DNA from: Paraclostridium bifermentans
GTDB taxonomy: Bacteria; Bacillota; Clostridia; Peptostreptococcales; Peptostreptococcaceae
Direction of reading: 5' to 3'
DNA: 64,000 nucleotides
Assembly (NCBI RefSeq): GCF_019916025.1
Contig: NZ_CP079737.1
Span: 2,666,001-2,730,000 of the forward strand
Numbering within the stretch: the first letter of the stretch is position 1; each line of letters starts with the position of its first letter. Shown piece after piece: positions 1 through 9,473 of the stretch. Below the pieces are notes generated by a model that made no database searches, was not told where the DNA came from, and worked only from the letters and a program-made list of their open reading frames with translations. A program made the position numbers and the translations under genes.

Positions 1-339
1 TCTTGGTAGTAAAGAAGCGTGTACATTAACACATCCATATTTAGGTATATCTAAAATACTCTTTGGAAGTATTTGTCCAAAAGCTACAACTACTATAAGT
101 TCTGGGTTCATTTCTTTTAATGTATCAACAAATGATTCTTCCCTAGCTTTTAAAGGTTGGTATACTGGTATATCATACTTTAGAGCTAATTCCTTTACTG
201 GCGGCATAGCTAATTTTTTACCTCTACCCTTAGGTTTATCTGGTTGAGTAACTACGGCTACAACTTCGTGGCCTTCATCTATTATTTTCTGTAAGCACGG
301 AACTGCAAATTCTGGAGTTCCCATAAATACTATTTTCAT
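1..339 (-). CDS. fmt: Methionyl-tRNA formyltransferase, N-terminal part (cut by window edge)
   Basis: It formylates the initiator Met-tRNA using 10-formyl-tetrahydrofolate. The frame starts with ATG at 339 ([14 protein letters not shown], the family's usual start) and stays open to base 1. It covers about 113 residues of a protein usually near 310, including the substrate-loop region ending HASLLP. It lies 15 nt after the stop of def, the usual fmt partner, which later removes the formyl group. The catalytic and C-terminal domains lie outside the window. Confidence 0.95.
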   Translation of the reverse strand, partial: MKIVFMGTPEFAVPCLQKIIDEGHEVVAVVTQPDKPKGRGKKLAMPPVKELALKYDIPVYQPLKAREESFVDTLKEMNPELIVVVAFGQILPKSILDIPKYGCVNVHASLLPR

Positions 340-354
340 ATTTTTCAACTCCTA

Positions 355-795
355 CTACTTCTCAATTTTATCTACAAATAATATTCCATCTAAATGGTCT
401 ATCTCATGGCAAAATGCTCTTGCTAAAAGTTCTTCACCTTCTATTTCAAACATTTGCCCTTTTCTATTCATAGCTCTAACTTTTGCGTAGTATGGTCTTG
501 TTACAGGCCCACACTCATTTACAACACTTAAACATCCTTCATCATCAGTTTGAGTTCCAGAAGTTTCTATTATCTCTGGATTTATTAGTTCTATAATCCC
601 ATCACCTACATCTATTACAGCTATTCTTTTTAATATTCCAACTTGAGGAGCTGCAAGTCCTACTCCATCAGCCTCATACATAGTGTCTGCCATATCATCT
701 AATAATTGAATTATTTTTTCATCGATTTTTTCAACATGTTTACACTTTTTTCTTAATACCGGTTCTCCTATTTGAACTATTTGTCTTAACGCCAT
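355..795 (-). CDS. def: Peptide deformylase
   Basis: This metalloenzyme removes the N-formyl group from nascent proteins. All three signature motifs are present in the 146-residue product: GVGLAAPQ at 44-51, EGCLS at 86-90 (metal-ligand Cys88) and HEIDH at 130-134 (two metal-ligand His and the catalytic Glu). The length is normal for a type 1 clostridial enzyme. The ATG is preceded by a good AGGAGG site. It sits between priA and fmt and is probably co-transcribed with both. Confidence 0.97.
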
Positions 796-815
796 TTTAT
801 ATTCCTCCTAAAATT

Positions 816-3272
816 TTATAATACACTATAAGGGTTTATATCTATTGATATGTTTGTATCCTTATCAAAAACTATATCGCGCTTAGTTATACATATATAT
901 TTTATTATACCCTTTAATAGATTAATTTCAATATCATCATCTTTAAATAGTATTTGCCATCTAAAATTTTGATTTATCTTGCTTATAGAACAAGGATTTG
1001 GCCCTAATATGAACTCTAAATTACTTATACCTCGTTCTCTTAGTAGATATACTAATGAATCATACATTTTTCTAGCATTTTTCTCTACTTTAGCATTATC
1101 TTTTCCACTAATTACAACACTAATCATATTATTAAAAGGAGCATATTCAAATGCTTTTCTTATTTTAATTTCATCTTCATAAAATCCTTTAAAATCATAT
1201 TTTATAGCATGTCTAATTGCATAATGATCAGTATCGTATGTTTGTAATATAACTTTTCCTTCTTTTTCTGATCTCCCTGCTCTTCCTGCTACTTGAGTTA
1301 TTAATTGGAATGTAGTTTCTGAACTTCTAAAGTCAGGGAATTTCAAAATCATATCTGCAGATAAAATTCCCACCAAAGTAACATTTTCAAAATCCAAACC
1401 TTTACTAAGCATTTGAGTACCTATTAACACATCTGCTTTTTTATTTTTAAAATCATTTAGTATGTTTTCGAATTCACCTTTTCTAGATGTTGTATCCTTA
1501 TCTAACCTTAATACATTTATATTTGGAAAAATTAACTTTATTTCTTCTTCTATTTTTTGAGTTCCTATTCCAAATGGTTTTATATATTTACTTTTACACT
1601 CTGGACATTCTTTTGGAATTTCTTTTTCATATCCACAATAATGGCATTTTCCAGTATTATTTTTTTTATGATATGTAAGAGATATATCACAATTTTCACA
1701 AGTAAATACATATCCGCATTTTCTACAAGAAACAAAGTTCGAAAATCCTCTTCTGTTTAAAAATAATATAACTTGATTTCCATAATTTAAAGCGCTTTGT
1801 ATTTCAACTTTTAACTTATTACTAAATATACTTTTATTACCTACCATCAGCTCTTCTTTCATATCTACAACTTCGATTTTAGGCATAGGCTTTTTATTTG
1901 CTCTTTGATTTATTTCTAATAATTTATATTCTCCATTTAATGCATTGAAATATTCCTCAACAGATGGAGTCGCTGACCCTAAAACTAAGGAAACATCTCT
2001 TTTATTAGCTATATATTTAGCAACATCTATAGAGTTAAACTTTGGATTCTTCTCAGACTTATACGCACCTTCATGGAATTCATCTATAATTATAACTCCA
2101 AGACTTGTAAATGGAGCAAATAAAGCCGATCTAGCCCCAATAAGTATCCTTATTTTCCCCTCTTTTATCTGTTTATACACATCATGTTTTTCACCTTCTG
2201 ATAACTGACTATGAAAAACTCCAACTATGTCTCCAAATTTATTTTTAAATCTTGATATAGTCTGTGGTGTTAGTGAAATTTCTGGGACTAAAACAATACT
2301 ATCTAACCCTTGACTTAAGGAATAGTCTATTATCTCCATATATACTTCTGTCTTTCCACTGCCAGTTACTCCGTGTATCATATATGGTTTTTTATTTTCT
2401 TCAAACATTTCGCTTTTTATAATATTTACTGTATTTAATTGTTCTTCATTTAAATTTATTTTTTTATCCTCTACAGAATATATCTCTTTAGGTTTTCTAT
2501 ATAAATCTATCTCTTCAATACATACAAGACCTTTTTCTTCTAATTTTAATATACTTTGTCTACATGAGGGGAATACGTCATTTATTTTACTTAATTCAAT
2601 AGGTTTCTTTTCTTGTACAAACTTAATAAGTTCTTTTTGTTTACTTCCTAGCCTTACCTTATTTTCCAGTATATGTCTGTCTATGTTGTTTATTTGTTTA
2701 GATATATCTATAATATAATCTTTTTTCTCATTTTTATGGTTTTTGTATTCCCATTTTACATTTATAATATTTTTTTTCTGTAGTTTATATATTAAGTTAT
2801 TTAAATTGGGTACTTTCTTTATTTTTTCAAGTTTTATACATCCATGATTTTCTTTAATTATTTTTATTAAATTCATTTCACTATCACTTAAATTATCTAG
2901 ATCATCATTTATAAGTGTTAAAACTTTATAATTATTTAACTTATAGCCTTTTGGATACAATAAGTTTATGCAATCTATATAAGTACATAAGTATTTATTT
3001 CTCATCCATCCAATTAAGCTTATATCATCTTTTGAAAAAATCGGCTCTTCATCTAATATATCTACTACTTTTTTAGTTTTTATATCTTCATCTAATTCGC
3101 TCACAATATCAAATACAAATGCTTCTACTGGCTTATTATAAATTCCAAAAGGAACTAGTACTCTATGCCCAATTTTTATATTTTCACTTAAAAATTCTGG
3201 AATTTCATATGTAAATAAATTGTCAGTGTATATAGAGTTATTTCTCACTATCACTTTTGCAAATCGCTTCAT
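816..3272 (-). CDS. priA: Primosomal protein N', replication-restart helicase PriA
   Basis: A 3'-5' DNA helicase that reloads the replisome at stalled forks. The 818-residue product has the N-terminal DNA-binding domain, a Walker A motif GVTGSGKT at 301-308, a Walker B/DExH box at 397-400, and eight cysteines in CxxC pairs (about 515-560) forming the two zinc sites. The DExH box reads DEFH where most PriA proteins have DEEH. Length is slightly above the usual 730-810. It is the first gene of a priA-def-fmt group that follows the coaBC terminator. Confidence 0.96.
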   Translation of the reverse strand: MKRFAKVIVRNNSIYTDNLFTYEIPEFLSENIKIGHRVLVPFGIYNKPVEAFVFDIVSELDEDIKTKKVVDILDEEPIFSKDDISLIGWMRNKYLCTYIDCINLLYPKGYKLNNYKVLTLINDDLDNLSDSEMNLIKIIKENHGCIKLEKIKKVPNLNNLIYKLQKKNIINVKWEYKNHKNEKKDYIIDISKQINNIDRHILENKVRLGSKQKELIKFVQEKKPIELSKINDVFPSCRQSILKLEEKGLVCIEEIDLYRKPKEIYSVEDKKINLNEEQLNTVNIIKSEMFEENKKPYMIHGVTGSGKTEVYMEIIDYSLSQGLDSIVLVPEISLTPQTISRFKNKFGDIVGVFHSQLSEGEKHDVYKQIKEGKIRILIGARSALFAPFTSLGVIIIDEFHEGAYKSEKNPKFNSIDVAKYIANKRDVSLVLGSATPSVEEYFNALNGEYKLLEINQRANKKPMPKIEVVDMKEELMVGNKSIFSNKLKVEIQSALNYGNQVILFLNRRGFSNFVSCRKCGYVFTCENCDISLTYHKKNNTGKCHYCGYEKEIPKECPECKSKYIKPFGIGTQKIEEEIKLIFPNINVLRLDKDTTSRKGEFENILNDFKNKKADVLIGTQMLSKGLDFENVTLVGILSADMILKFPDFRSSETTFQLITQVAGRAGRSEKEGKVILQTYDTDHYAIRHAIKYDFKGFYEDEIKIRKAFEYAPFNNMISVVISGKDNAKVEKNARKMYDSLVYLLRERGISNLEFILGPNPCSISKINQNFRWQILFKDDDIEINLLKGIIKYICITKRDIVFDKDTNISIDINPYSVL

Positions 3273-3377
3273 AATTTAACCTCTATTTCAAATTTATATC
3301 GTTATTATCATTTACAGTAAGTTCATTCTTTATAAGTTCATATATTATATCTATTACATTTGCCTATAAATGAAAAT

Positions 3378-3404
3378 TAAGCATCTATATAAATATAGAT
3401 GCTT
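3378..3404 (-). terminator. Terminator-like hairpin after coaBC
   Basis: A 12-bp inverted repeat (AAGCATCTATAT and its complement around an AA loop) ends in TTAATTTT on the minus strand. Its 5' arm contains the coaBC stop codon. It separates the dapF-to-coaBC group from priA. The U-tract is imperfect, so read-through is possible. Confidence 0.7.
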
Positions 3405-4602
3405 ATTTGTTTAATAGAGTTTTTATTTTGTCTAAGATAACATCTGCTACCTCTTCTTTTTTCATTTTAGGATGTTCTTGTACAACACCCTCTCTATCTA
3501 TAATCTTAACTATATTGGTATCAACACCAAATCCAGCACCATCTTGAGTTAAGTCATTTGCTACGATAAAATCTAAATTTTTCTTTTGAATTTTATTTTT
3601 AGCATTTTCTAATAAATCATTAGTTTCTGCTGCAAATCCAACTAAAATCTTATTATTTTTTATTTTTCCTAATTCTAAAGCAATATCTTTAGTTCTATCT
3701 AGTCTTATGCTTAAATCATCATCAGATTTTTTTATTTTATTATCTGAGTATTCCTTAGGTCTATAATCTGCAACTGCAGCGCTCTTTATAATAACTTGAT
3801 TTTCATCCATATTTTCTAAAACAGCATTATACATATCTTCCGCTGATTCTATTTGAATAAATTTCTTTAAATTCTGAGGTGGAACTATATTTGTAGGCCC
3901 AGATACTAAAGTTACATCCGCTCCTCTTTCTATTGCCTTTTTAGCTATAGAGTATCCCATTTTTCCAGTTGATCTATTCGTTATGTATCTTACCGGATCA
4001 ATACTTTCAACTGTAGGTCCAGCAGTTATTATCATGCTAGTTCCTTCTAAATCTTTCTTAATTTCTAAAAGTTCAATTATACTATTAAAAATAGTATCAA
4101 CAGATGCAAGTTTTCCTGATCCTATATCTCCACAAGCTAATCTTCCGCTTTCTGGTTCTACAAACTTATAATCTAAATCTTTTAAAGTTTGTATATTCCT
4201 TTGTACAACAGGATTTTCATACATATTAGTATTCATAGCTGGAGCTATAAGAACTTTTGCTTTTGTAGCCATAATAGTCGTAGTCAACATATCATCTGCA
4301 ATACCATTAGCTACTTTGCCTATAACATTTGCAGTAGCTGGAGCTAATACAAATACATCTGCTTTCTTAGCTAATGATATATGTTCTACATCCCAAGTTT
4401 TTGGAGATTCAAACATATCTTCAACTACATAGTTTTGACTTAATGTCTGAAATGTAAGCGGAGCTACAAATTCTGTTGCTGATTTAGTCATTATTACATG
4501 TACATTTACACCTGTTTTTTTCAACTTGCTAACTAAGTCACAAGCCTTATAAACAGCTATTCCTCCACATACGCCTATAACAACAGTCTTATCTTTTAGC
4601 AT
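3403..4602 (-). CDS. coaBC: Bifunctional phosphopantothenoylcysteine decarboxylase / phosphopantothenate-cysteine ligase
   Basis: It carries out two consecutive steps of coenzyme A synthesis. The N-terminal CoaC half is a flavoprotein with the catalytic His in VEHISLAK (about 75), the PATAN motif, and the ACGDIGSG substrate flap with its conserved Cys. The C-terminal CoaB half starts near 185 (ITAGPTVESIDPVRYITN) and carries the nucleotide-binding and KKSDDD regions. At 399 residues it is full length. It starts 4 nt after the rpoZ stop codon, so it is translated from the same message. Confidence 0.97.
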   Translation of the reverse strand: MLKDKTVVIGVCGGIAVYKACDLVSKLKKTGVNVHVIMTKSATEFVAPLTFQTLSQNYVVEDMFESPKTWDVEHISLAKKADVFVLAPATANVIGKVANGIADDMLTTTIMATKAKVLIAPAMNTNMYENPVVQRNIQTLKDLDYKFVEPESGRLACGDIGSGKLASVDTIFNSIIELLEIKKDLEGTSMIITAGPTVESIDPVRYITNRSTGKMGYSIAKKAIERGADVTLVSGPTNIVPPQNLKKFIQIESAEDMYNAVLENMDENQVIIKSAAVADYRPKEYSDNKIKKSDDDLSIRLDRTKDIALELGKIKNNKILVGFAAETNDLLENAKNKIQKKNLDFIVANDLTQDGAGFGVDTNIVKIIDREGVVQEHPKMKKEEVADVILDKIKTLLNK

Positions 4603-4606
4603 GATC

Positions 4607-4876
4607 TTACTCCTCTATTATATTTTGAGTTTGAGCTAATAAGTGCTTAGCTTCTTCTATTTCTATTTCTTCCTCAGTTAATTTTCTAAATGATATTTTT
4701 CTATCTGCAACTTCTTGAGTAGCTAAAGTAACAGGCTTTATTTCTTGATGCTTAGTAGTAGGAACGTATGGAGTAGCTCCATCTATTAATTCTCTAGATC
4801 TTTTAGCTACAGTTACTACTAAGTAGTATCTATTATCTATTTGGTTTAATACCTCGTTTATTGATGGTTTTATCAT
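4607..4876 (-). CDS. rpoZ: RNA polymerase omega subunit
   Basis: The small subunit that helps assemble RNA polymerase. The 89-residue product starts MIKPSINEVL and has the conserved R-YYLV--VAKR-R core, in the normal size range. Its position between gmk and coaBC, 2 nt after the gmk stop, matches the conserved gmk-rpoZ-coaBC order in Firmicutes. Confidence 0.95.
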   Translation of the reverse strand: MIKPSINEVLNQIDNRYYLVVTVAKRSRELIDGATPYVPTTKHQEIKPVTLATQEVADRKISFRKLTEEEIEIEEAKHLLAQTQNIIEE

Positions 4877-4878
4877 TT

Positions 4879-5493
4879 TTATAATTCCTCCTTGAATTTC
4901 TTTATTATATTATCTTTGTATCTATAAACTTTATTTTTTTCAGCTGATATTATATGTTCTAATTCTTGAGCTGAATTTTTCACATCTTTATTTACTATAA
5001 AGTAATCATAATTTTCTATTTGACATATTTCATCCATTGCACAACTAAATCTTTTATTTATTTGTTCTTCAGTTTCTGTTCCTCTTCCAACTATTCTATT
5101 TTTAAGTTCGTCAAGAGATGGAGGAAGTATAAATATGAATACCCCTTCTGGATAAACTTCTTTTATTTGTCTAGCTCCTTGCATTTCTATTTCTAAAACA
5201 ACGTCATGTCCATTTTCTAGATTTTCTAAAATTGCAGCTTTAGGCGTACCATAAAAATTATCATATATTTGAGCATGCTCTAACAGTTCATTATTAACTA
5301 TCATTGATTTAAACTTATCTTTAGTTACAAAGAAATAGTTAACTCCGTCTACTTCACCGTCTCTTGGATTTCTTGTAGTAGCTGAAACTGATAACTTTAC
5401 ATCCTCATTATTATTTAAAAATTCTTTACATATAGTTCCTTTTCCTGCTCCTGACGGTCCAGAAACAACTAGCAATAAACCTTTCCTCTTCAT
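4879..5493 (-). CDS. gmk: Guanylate kinase
   Basis: It phosphorylates GMP to GDP. The 204-residue product has the P-loop GPSGAGKGT near residues 11-19, the GMP-binding SATTRNPRDGEVDGVNYFF segment and the lid with GRGTETEEQI. The length is standard. It lies between remA and rpoZ in the conserved cluster. Confidence 0.97.
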   Translation of the reverse strand: MKRKGLLLVVSGPSGAGKGTICKEFLNNNEDVKLSVSATTRNPRDGEVDGVNYFFVTKDKFKSMIVNNELLEHAQIYDNFYGTPKAAILENLENGHDVVLEIEMQGARQIKEVYPEGVFIFILPPSLDELKNRIVGRGTETEEQINKRFSCAMDEICQIENYDYFIVNKDVKNSAQELEHIISAEKNKVYRYKDNIIKKFKEEL

Positions 5494-5507
5494 CTATATC
5501 TTCCTTT

Positions 5508-5768
5508 CTAATTCTCTATATTATCATCTTTGTCTGTGAATCTATGTGCTACGGTTTCTGGTTGTACCGATGATAATATTATATACTGACTATCAGTTAT
5601 TATAACTGCTCTAGTCTTTCTACCATAAGTAGCATCAATTAATCTTCCATTTTCTTTGCTTTCTTGTATTAATCTTCTTATAGGAGCTGATTCTGGACTT
5701 ACTATAGCAACTACCTTGTTAGCCATAACTACATTCCCATATCCTATATTTATAAGGTTCGTACTCAT
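5508..5768 (-). CDS. remA: RemA-family DNA-binding regulator (DUF370)
   Basis: An 86-residue protein of the RemA/YlzA family, starting [12 protein letters not shown] and containing the conserved [11 protein letters not shown] segment. In Bacillus subtilis RemA is an oligomeric DNA-binding activator of biofilm-matrix and osmoprotection genes; its targets here are unknown. The yicC-remA-gmk order is conserved in Firmicutes and supports the call. Confidence 0.92.
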   Translation of the reverse strand: MSTNLINIGYGNVVMANKVVAIVSPESAPIRRLIQESKENGRLIDATYGRKTRAVIITDSQYIILSSVQPETVAHRFTDKDDNIEN

Positions 5769-5779
5769 AAACGCATCTC

Positions 5780-6661
5780 CTATTCTATGTTTTGTATCTG
5801 TTCTCTTATTTTCTCTAGTTCGCTTTTTACTTCAACAACTAAATTAGTTATATTTAAATCAGATGATTTCGACCCTATAGTATTAGTTTCTCTGTTCATC
5901 TCTTGTATTAAAAAGTCTATTTTTCTTCCTATAGACTCATCTTTATGTATAGCTTTTTTAAGTTGTATTATATGGCTTTTAAATCTTACTATTTCTTCTG
6001 TTATACTGCATTTATCTGCATATATAGCAACTTCTTGAGCCAATCTATTTTCATCTACAAGACTTGGGTTTTCTAAAATATCAGCTATTCTGCCGTTTAA
6101 TTTTTCTTTATATTCATTAACAACATTATATGAGTAGTTTTCTATTTGTTCAATATAATCTTTTAACAAATCGCATCTCATATCTATATCATTAGCAAGT
6201 TTTAAGCCTTCTTCAACCCTCATATCTTTTAACTTAACTAAACAGTCATTTAATGCATCCCTTAGCATTAACCATAATAAATCTTCATCTTCTTCTTTTT
6301 CTTCACTTTTTATTATATCAGGGAATTTTGCTATATTCATAACTGTTATATCATCTTGTAAGTTAAATGTGTCTTTTATATTATTTAATATATTTACATA
6401 CTCAGAAGCTAACTTCTCATCAAATTTTAAGTTTACATCTTCACTACCTACTAAGTCAAGTTTTATATATAAATCAACTCTACCTCTTTTTATATAATCT
6501 TTGACTACATTTCTTATTTTATCCTCTAGAAAAGATATTTTTCTAGGAAGACGTGTGTTTATATCTACGTACTTATGGTTTATAGTTCTACATTCTACGG
6601 TAAAATGATAGTTATCATTTTTGTATTCGCCTCTTCCAAAACCTGTCATACTAATAGCCAT
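5780..6661 (-). CDS. yicC: YicC/YloC-family endoribonuclease
   Basis: The 293-residue product starts [13 protein letters not shown] and ends with the conserved [18 protein letters not shown] region, the two marks of the YicC/YloC family. YicC of Escherichia coli is reported to act as an endoribonuclease; the role in Clostridia is not settled. It ends 11 nt before remA and starts 3 nt after dapF, so it sits inside the operon. Confidence 0.93.
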   Translation of the reverse strand: MAISMTGFGRGEYKNDNYHFTVECRTINHKYVDINTRLPRKISFLEDKIRNVVKDYIKRGRVDLYIKLDLVGSEDVNLKFDEKLASEYVNILNNIKDTFNLQDDITVMNIAKFPDIIKSEEKEEDEDLLWLMLRDALNDCLVKLKDMRVEEGLKLANDIDMRCDLLKDYIEQIENYSYNVVNEYKEKLNGRIADILENPSLVDENRLAQEVAIYADKCSITEEIVRFKSHIIQLKKAIHKDESIGRKIDFLIQEMNRETNTIGSKSSDLNITNLVVEVKSELEKIREQIQNIE

Positions 6662-6664
6662 ATG

Positions 6665-7495
6665 CTATACCTCCAAAGTTCCTTCACATATTTTAACTGC
6701 ATTTCCTATCATATATACATCATCAAGAAGCTCTATCCTTACGCTTCCGCCTTCTGATTTTACATTAACTATTTCATTAGTTTTACCTAAATAGTTAGCT
6801 AAAATTACAGAAGCTGTCATACCTGTCCCACATCCTAGAGTATATCCGCATCCTCTTTCCCATGTGTATACATGTATGTTATCTTTATCATCAATTTTAA
6901 CAAAATTAACATTAGTTTTATTTGGGAAAATTTCATTTTCTTCTATAAGTTTTCCATATTTATATATATCTTCTTTTATAAGTTCATCTACGAATACAAT
7001 AGTATGTGGCACTCCCATTAGAATTGAACTTACTTCTACTTCTTTATTATCTATTAATAGCTTTTCTTTTATAAAGACTTCTTTATTTGTATTTACTGGA
7101 ATGTTTTTTGGATTGAAATTTGGTTTTCCCATATTTACGCTTATAGTATAATTTTTTTCACTTTCTATATTTAAAGATATTTTTTTTATTCCGTCAAGTG
7201 TGTATACACTAAATTCTGTATCTTTTACTATGTTATTGTCATACACAAACTTACAAAAACATCTTAATCCATTTCCACACATATTAGCTCTTGATCCATC
7301 AGAATTATAATATACCATTTCTACATCAGATATATCAGAGGTTTTAACTACTAGTAGTCCATCAGCTCCAACGCCAAATCTTCTATGACACACTTTTTTA
7401 GCTAAATCTGAGTAGTCGTTAGAATCTTTATTATCAAACCTACCGTCAATTGCTATAAAATCATTTCCGACTCCATGTAATTTCCAGAAGTTCAT
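6665..7495 (-). CDS. dapF: Diaminopimelate epimerase
   Basis: It converts LL- to meso-diaminopimelate for lysine and peptidoglycan. The 276-residue product has both catalytic cysteines: Cys73 in NMCGNGLRCF and the second in GCGTGMTAS (about 221). It is the first gene of the group and diverges from rqcH. Confidence 0.96.
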   Translation of the reverse strand: MNFWKLHGVGNDFIAIDGRFDNKDSNDYSDLAKKVCHRRFGVGADGLLVVKTSDISDVEMVYYNSDGSRANMCGNGLRCFCKFVYDNNIVKDTEFSVYTLDGIKKISLNIESEKNYTISVNMGKPNFNPKNIPVNTNKEVFIKEKLLIDNKEVEVSSILMGVPHTIVFVDELIKEDIYKYGKLIEENEIFPNKTNVNFVKIDDKDNIHVYTWERGCGYTLGCGTGMTASVILANYLGKTNEIVNVKSEGGSVRIELLDDVYMIGNAVKICEGTLEV

Positions 7496-7529
7496 TTATA
7501 TCCCCCCTATAAAATTGAATTCTTAGCTT

Positions 7530-7535
7530 ATTATA
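7530..7535 (-). promoter_or_regulatory. Possible -10 element for the dapF operon
   Basis: A perfect TATAAT lies on the minus strand 35 nt before the dapF start, in the divergent rqcH-dapF gap. I see no convincing -35 at 16-18 nt, so this is only a candidate. Confidence 0.35.
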
Positions 7536-7675
7536 CAATATTTTGTTCATAAAAGGAAATTATATTGAGTGTAAACTCTATATTATTTTAGACTATATTC
7601 TCAATATTATATTCACATTATTATTTATATGTGTAATAATTTACTTACTTAATAAATTTTGAAAGGAATGATATT

Positions 7676-9445
7676 ATGGCATTCGATGGTTTAGTTGTTC
7701 ATTCAATTTGTGATGAACTGTCTTCTAAGTTAGTTGGAGGAAAAATAGATAAAATATATCAACCAGAAAACGATGAAATAGTTTTACATATACGAAACAA
7801 TAAAGAGAATTTTAAGCTAGTACTTAGTGCAAGCTCATCTAATCCTAGAATTTACCTTTCTAGTTCTTATAAAAAGGAAAATCCTATGAATGCTCCTATG
7901 TTTTGTATGTTACTTAGAAAGTATATCCAAAGCGGAAACATAGTTAGCGTTTCTCAAATTGGATTTGAGAGAATTGTAAAAATTACGGTTGAATCTTTAG
8001 ATGAATTAAAATCAAAAACTACTAAAGATTTAATAATAGAAATAATGGGAAGACACAGTAATATAATTTTGACTCATGAAGAAGATAAAATAGTCGATTC
8101 AATAAAAAGAATACCTCCTAGTATTAGTAGGGTTAGACAACTTCTTCCAGGTATAACATATACACTGCCTCCTGCTCAAGATAAGTTAGATCCACTTGAA
8201 TTAATTTCTATAGATCAGTTTAAAGAATTACTTCAAGATTTTAATGGTCCTATATTAAAATCTATATATTCTAAATTTTTAGGTATAAGTCCGACTGTGT
8301 CTAAGGAAATATGCTTTAGATCAAATTTAGATAGCGCTATGCTAGCTTCTGATTTAAATGATGAAAGCTTTAACAGGCTACACAAAGAGTTTATAAATGT
8401 TATGCAGAGCGTCAAAGACGCAAATTATAACCCATGCTTAGCTTTAGATCCTTTTATTGATAAGCTTTTAGATTTTAGTTGTATAAATCTTTCTCTATTT
8501 AATGACTTAAAAGTTGTTCATAATGAAAGTATTTCATCAATAATAGAAAGCTTCTATTCAAATAAAGATGCTAAGGAAAGAATAAATCAACGTGCATCAG
8601 ACTTTAAGAAAAGCATATCTATAAAACTAGATAGACTTTATAATAAATTAAAGAAACAAGAATTAGAACTTAAGGAATCTGATAATGCTATAATCTACAA
8701 AGTTAAGGGCGAACTTATAACTTCATATATTTATATGGTGGAAAAGGGAATGAAGTCTGTAGAGGTTCAAAATTTTTATGATGAAAACTGTTCTACAGTA
8801 AAAATCGATTTAAACCCAAACTTAACTCCATCTGAGAACGCTCAAAAATACTTTAAAAAGTATACTAAATTAAAACATGCAAAGAAAGAGATAAGTGCTC
8901 AAGTTGAACTTAGCTTAGAAGAAATTGATTATCTTGAAAATATAATGCTTAGTATAGATAACTGTGATAACCTAGCTGAACTTAACGATATAAAAGAAGA
9001 ACTTCAAAAACTTGGATATATGCGTGGCAAGGTTAAATCAAAAAAAGAGAAAAATACTTTAACGACTAAACCAAATGAATTTTTATCTTCTGATGGGTTT
9101 ACAATCTTGGTAGGTAAAAACAATAAGCAAAATGATTTTCTTACTCTTAGAGTCGCTAATAATGATGATTTATGGATGCATACTAAAAACATCCCAGGTT
9201 CTCACGTAATAATAAAATCAGATGGTAAGGAAATACCTGAATCAACTATTTTTGAAGGAGCAATGCTAGCTTCATTTTTTAGCAAATCTAAAATGTCAGC
9301 TCAAGTTCCAGTTGATTATACCTTAAAGAAAAATGTAAAAAAACCAAATGGTTCTAAACCAGGAATGGTTATATATGAAACAAATAGTACTATTTATGTA
9401 ACTCCATCTGAAGAGTTAGTAGTTAAATTAAAAAAACAGGGTTAA
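7676..9445 (+). CDS. rqcH: Ribosome quality-control factor RqcH / NFACT protein (formerly FbpA)
   Basis: RqcH binds stalled 50S subunits and directs addition of C-terminal alanine tails that mark the nascent chain for degradation. The 589-residue product starts MAFDGLVVHSICDEL and has an NFACT-N domain, a central coiled coil (about 290-440) and the NFACT-R domain with the hallmark DDLWMHTKNIPGSHVII. Older annotations call this family fibronectin-binding protein A. The ATG follows an AAAGGAATG site. It is the only plus-strand gene in the window. Confidence 0.95.
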   Translation: MAFDGLVVHSICDELSSKLVGGKIDKIYQPENDEIVLHIRNNKENFKLVLSASSSNPRIYLSSSYKKENPMNAPMFCMLLRKYIQSGNIVSVSQIGFERIVKITVESLDELKSKTTKDLIIEIMGRHSNIILTHEEDKIVDSIKRIPPSISRVRQLLPGITYTLPPAQDKLDPLELISIDQFKELLQDFNGPILKSIYSKFLGISPTVSKEICFRSNLDSAMLASDLNDESFNRLHKEFINVMQSVKDANYNPCLALDPFIDKLLDFSCINLSLFNDLKVVHNESISSIIESFYSNKDAKERINQRASDFKKSISIKLDRLYNKLKKQELELKESDNAIIYKVKGELITSYIYMVEKGMKSVEVQNFYDENCSTVKIDLNPNLTPSENAQKYFKKYTKLKHAKKEISAQVELSLEEIDYLENIMLSIDNCDNLAELNDIKEELQKLGYMRGKVKSKKEKNTLTTKPNEFLSSDGFTILVGKNNKQNDFLTLRVANNDDLWMHTKNIPGSHVIIKSDGKEIPESTIFEGAMLASFFSKSKMSAQVPVDYTLKKNVKKPNGSKPGMVIYETNSTIYVTPSEELVVKLKKQG

Positions 9446-9459
9446 ACCCTGTTTTTTTT
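9432..9459. terminator. Bidirectional terminator between rqcH and uraA
   Basis: The hairpin AAACAGGG-TTAA-CCCTGTTT is flanked by A and T runs on both sides, so it can end both rqcH and the convergent uraA transcript. It overlaps the last codons of rqcH. Confidence 0.9.
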
Positions 9460-9473
9460 ATTTATATTTATAA

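Noticed and set aside
979-2208. Plus-strand frames of 60-90 codons inside priA
   Set aside because: They overlap a clear gene on the other strand, have no ribosome-binding sites and are hydrophobic shadows of its codon use. The same holds for the other plus-strand frames in this window except rqcH.
3290-3375. Open frame of about 25 codons between coaBC and priA (reading NVIDIIYELIKNEL...)
   Set aside because: It has no ATG, GTG or TTG start with a ribosome-binding site, is preceded by a stop, and is short enough to be chance in AT-rich DNA.
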